Of a stretch of 15,900 nt of DNA, positions 14,614-15,900 are shown in pieces. Position numbers and translations under genes: made by a program. The stretch covers positions 1-15,900 of the forward strand of contig JAHFOH010000016.1 of NCBI GenBank assembly GCA_023266955.1, written 5' to 3'. The stretch comes from Nitrososphaerota archaeon (GTDB lineage Archaea; Thermoproteota; Nitrososphaeria; Nitrososphaerales; JAHFOH01). Within the stretch, counting starts at the first letter, position 1. The number at the start of each line of letters is the position of its first letter. A model generated the notes under the pieces. It was not told the DNA's origin, ran no database searches, and saw nothing but the letters and a program-made list of their open reading frames with translations.

Positions 14614-15636
14614 ATGAGGGGAAAGCACTTTCTGAATACTGACGATTTTTCGCAGGACGAAGTAGCCAGAATTCTTGATCTAAGCTTCCAATTGAAAAGA
14701 AGCTTCGACGACAGGGTGCCCACCCCCTATTTACCTGGTCGAACCCTCTTCATGCTCTTCTACAACCGATCCTTAAGAACCAGAAACTCCTTCGAAGCAG
14801 GAATCTATCAGCTGGGCGGGCACGCACACTTCCTCAGTCCTTCCGATGTATATACTCCTGCCCTGCCTGAGGATTCAGTTCCATACCAGACGGAGGCTAT
14901 ATCCGATGTGTCCAGAGTTCTGAGTCGCTATGGAGATGCAATAGCGATTAGGGTGTATGGAGATGCCTCACGATGGATAATAGGAAGAGGGCATAAGGTC
15001 ATTCAGGAATTTGCTCGTTACGCATCAATACCTGTGCTGAACATGGAGGATGACCTGTATCATCCTTTTCAGGCTCTTGCAGACATGATGGCAATCAAAA
15101 ACGTCTTTCCCAACCCTCAAGGTAAGAGGCTAGTTGTCTCATACGCCTATTCAGGCGGACTCAAACCTCTTGCTGTCCCCCAGAGTTCAGTGCTTATCGG
15201 CACACAGTTCGGGATGGATGTGGTTCTCGCTCATCCTCCAGGTTTTGAATTAGAGGAAGCGGTAATGGAGGCGGCTAAGAAGAAGGCTGATAGGTATGGA
15301 GGGAGGATCAGAGTTACGAATGATATGAAAACGGCGTTTGAAGGAGCTGATATAGTCTATCCTAAGGCTTGGAGTTGCAAGAAGTTCTTCCCTCCCTATT
15401 CTCCTTCGGTTGATAAGGCGGGCGCTTCAGCCTATCAAGACGGTTTCAAGGATTGGATTTGTACCCCTGAGCTGATGGAACTCACGAATAAAGCACGGTA
15501 TATGCACTGTGGTCCTGCAGATCGAGGTATGGAGGTTGTTGATGAAGTGATTGATGGTCCGCAATCACTGTATTTTGAGGAGGCTGAGAATCGGCTTCAC
15601 GTGCAGAAAGCTGTTATGTGTATGGTTATGGGTTAG
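14614..15636 (+). CDS. Carbamoyltransferase family protein, knotted AOTCase/YgeW-like
   Basis: This enzyme family transfers the carbamoyl group of carbamoyl phosphate to an amine such as ornithine or N-acetylornithine. The carbamoyl-phosphate signature SLRTR (53-57) and HPFQALAD (150-157) are intact. A proline-rich loop GGLKPLAVPQ (181-190) and IVYPKAW (247-253) resemble the knotted branch (N-acetylornithine carbamoyltransferase, YgeW) more than ordinary OTCase, which has an SMG motif. The usual HCLP is HCGP (298-301), followed by ADRG and an OTCase-like tail (EVIDGPQSLYFEEAENRLH). The frame is open back to 14332, but that extension overlaps rpoH. I chose ATG 14614 because MRGKHFLNTDDFSQDE matches the family N-terminus; it gives 340 residues. 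No clear Shine-Dalgarno is seen. It may act in arginine biosynthesis, but the amine substrate is uncertain. Confidence 0.85.
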   Translation: MRGKHFLNTDDFSQDEVARILDLSFQLKRSFDDRVPTPYLPGRTLFMLFYNRSLRTRNSFEAGIYQLGGHAHFLSPSDVYTPALPEDSVPYQTEAISDVSRVLSRYGDAIAIRVYGDASRWIIGRGHKVIQEFARYASIPVLNMEDDLYHPFQALADMMAIKNVFPNPQGKRLVVSYAYSGGLKPLAVPQSSVLIGTQFGMDVVLAHPPGFELEEAVMEAAKKKADRYGGRIRVTNDMKTAFEGADIVYPKAWSCKKFFPPYSPSVDKAGASAYQDGFKDWICTPELMELTNKARYMHCGPADRGMEVVDEVIDGPQSLYFEEAENRLHVQKAVMCMVMG

Positions 15637-15637
15637 G

Positions 15638-15662
15638 TTTCTACTTTTCAGCGAGTTTTAGT
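15638..15662 (+). terminator. Possible T-tract terminator of the carbamoyltransferase gene
   Basis: Just after the TAG stop the + strand carries three short T-runs (TTT, TTTT and TTTT at about 15638-15661), a pattern compatible with U-tract termination in archaea. It lies inside the 3' end of the convergent aminotransferase gene, where base choice is also constrained by coding. Confidence 0.35.
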
Positions 15663-15900
15663 TCTTCGTAGATAGGCGTACCTTCTTCAGGTCTGCTGGT
15701 TAGTCGCCTAAATTCCTGCATCACACGCATTGTTATTGGTCCTGGCCTACCGTAACTGATCGGTCTGCCATTTATTTTTGCCACAGGCAGTATGCTTGAT
15801 TTTGTTCCTGAGACGAAGACTTCCTCCGCGCTGACCAGTTCGAAGGGAGTGATATCCCTCTCGTAGAGTTCGTAGCCGAGATCCTTGATGAGTCTTATCA
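15641..15900 (-). CDS. Class IV PLP-dependent aminotransferase, branched-chain type (5' truncated)
   Basis: The minus strand encodes the last 86 residues of a fold-type IV aminotransferase, a PLP enzyme such as branched-chain amino acid or D-amino acid transaminase. Reading toward the stop one sees a region ending FELVSAEEVFVSGTKSSILP, then VAKINGRPISYGRPGPIT and a final helix MRVMQEFRRL. The SGT segment corresponds to the TGT/SGT loop that binds the PLP phosphate, and xINGRPIxxGxPGPIT is the conserved C-terminal strand and turn of BCAT-like enzymes. The N-terminal domain and catalytic lysine lie beyond the window, so IlvE cannot be separated from D-amino acid transaminase or aminodeoxychorismate lyase relatives, although BCAT is the best fit. 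The TAG stop is 4 nt from the stop of the convergent carbamoyltransferase gene. Confidence 0.85.
   Translation of the reverse strand, partial: IRLIKDLGYELYERDITPFELVSAEEVFVSGTKSSILPVAKINGRPISYGRPGPITMRVMQEFRRLTSRPEEGTPIYEELKLAEK

Overview
The window is a piece of an archaeal chromosome carrying mostly informational genes. The RNA polymerase subunits (RpoH, B and A), eL30, a two-KH NusA, eukaryote-like uS12 and uS7, EF-1A, and the HerA/NurA pair are all of archaeal type. EF-1A carries the longer G3-G4 insertion (GEFEVGV...GGQTREH) known from TACK archaea and eukaryotes. RpoA is one unsplit 1265-residue protein, as reported for Thaumarchaeota and some relatives. RpoB is also unsplit. I infer a TACK-lineage archaeon near the Thaumarchaeota/Aigarchaeota/Bathyarchaeota part of the tree; the genus or order cannot be read from this sequence. 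GTG and TTG starts are common (eL30, second DUF131 protein, uS12, uS7, EF-1A, HerA, NurA).

Layout: positions 3-329 hold the 3' end of a hotdog-fold acyl-CoA thioesterase on the + strand, ending 2 bases from the end of nurA. From 14436 down to 332 every gene is on the minus strand: rpoH, rpoB, rpoA, rpl30e, two tandem DUF131-like small membrane proteins, nusA, rps12, rps7, tuf, herA, nurA. Divergent from rpoH across a 177-bp spacer is a carbamoyltransferase on the + strand (14614-15636). The window closes with the 3' end of a class IV aminotransferase on the minus strand (15641-15900). No RNA gene, insertion sequence, CRISPR array or large repeat was seen. Spacers are short, the longest being 177 bp.

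The rpoH-rpoB-rpoA-rpl30e-nusA-rps12-rps7-tuf order is the conserved archaeal transcription/translation cluster. Tight spacing (1-10 nt) from rpoH to the first DUF131 gene, and a 1-nt overlap between the two DUF131 genes, indicate one coupled transcript. Good TATA boxes with short predicted leaders lie before rps12 and tuf, and a weaker one before nusA, so the cluster is probably divided into several transcription units. Two departures from the usual order stand out: two DUF131 membrane-protein genes sit between rpl30e and nusA, and herA-nurA (DNA end resection) follow tuf where rps10 is often found.

The least standard protein is the carbamoyltransferase. It has the SxRTR and HPxQ signatures of the family, a proline-rich loop and YPKxW segment recalling the knotted AOTCase/YgeW branch, and HCGP in place of the usual HCLP. 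I saw no convincing evidence of an undescribed multi-gene system; the DUF131 pair inside the RNA polymerase operon is the closest candidate.
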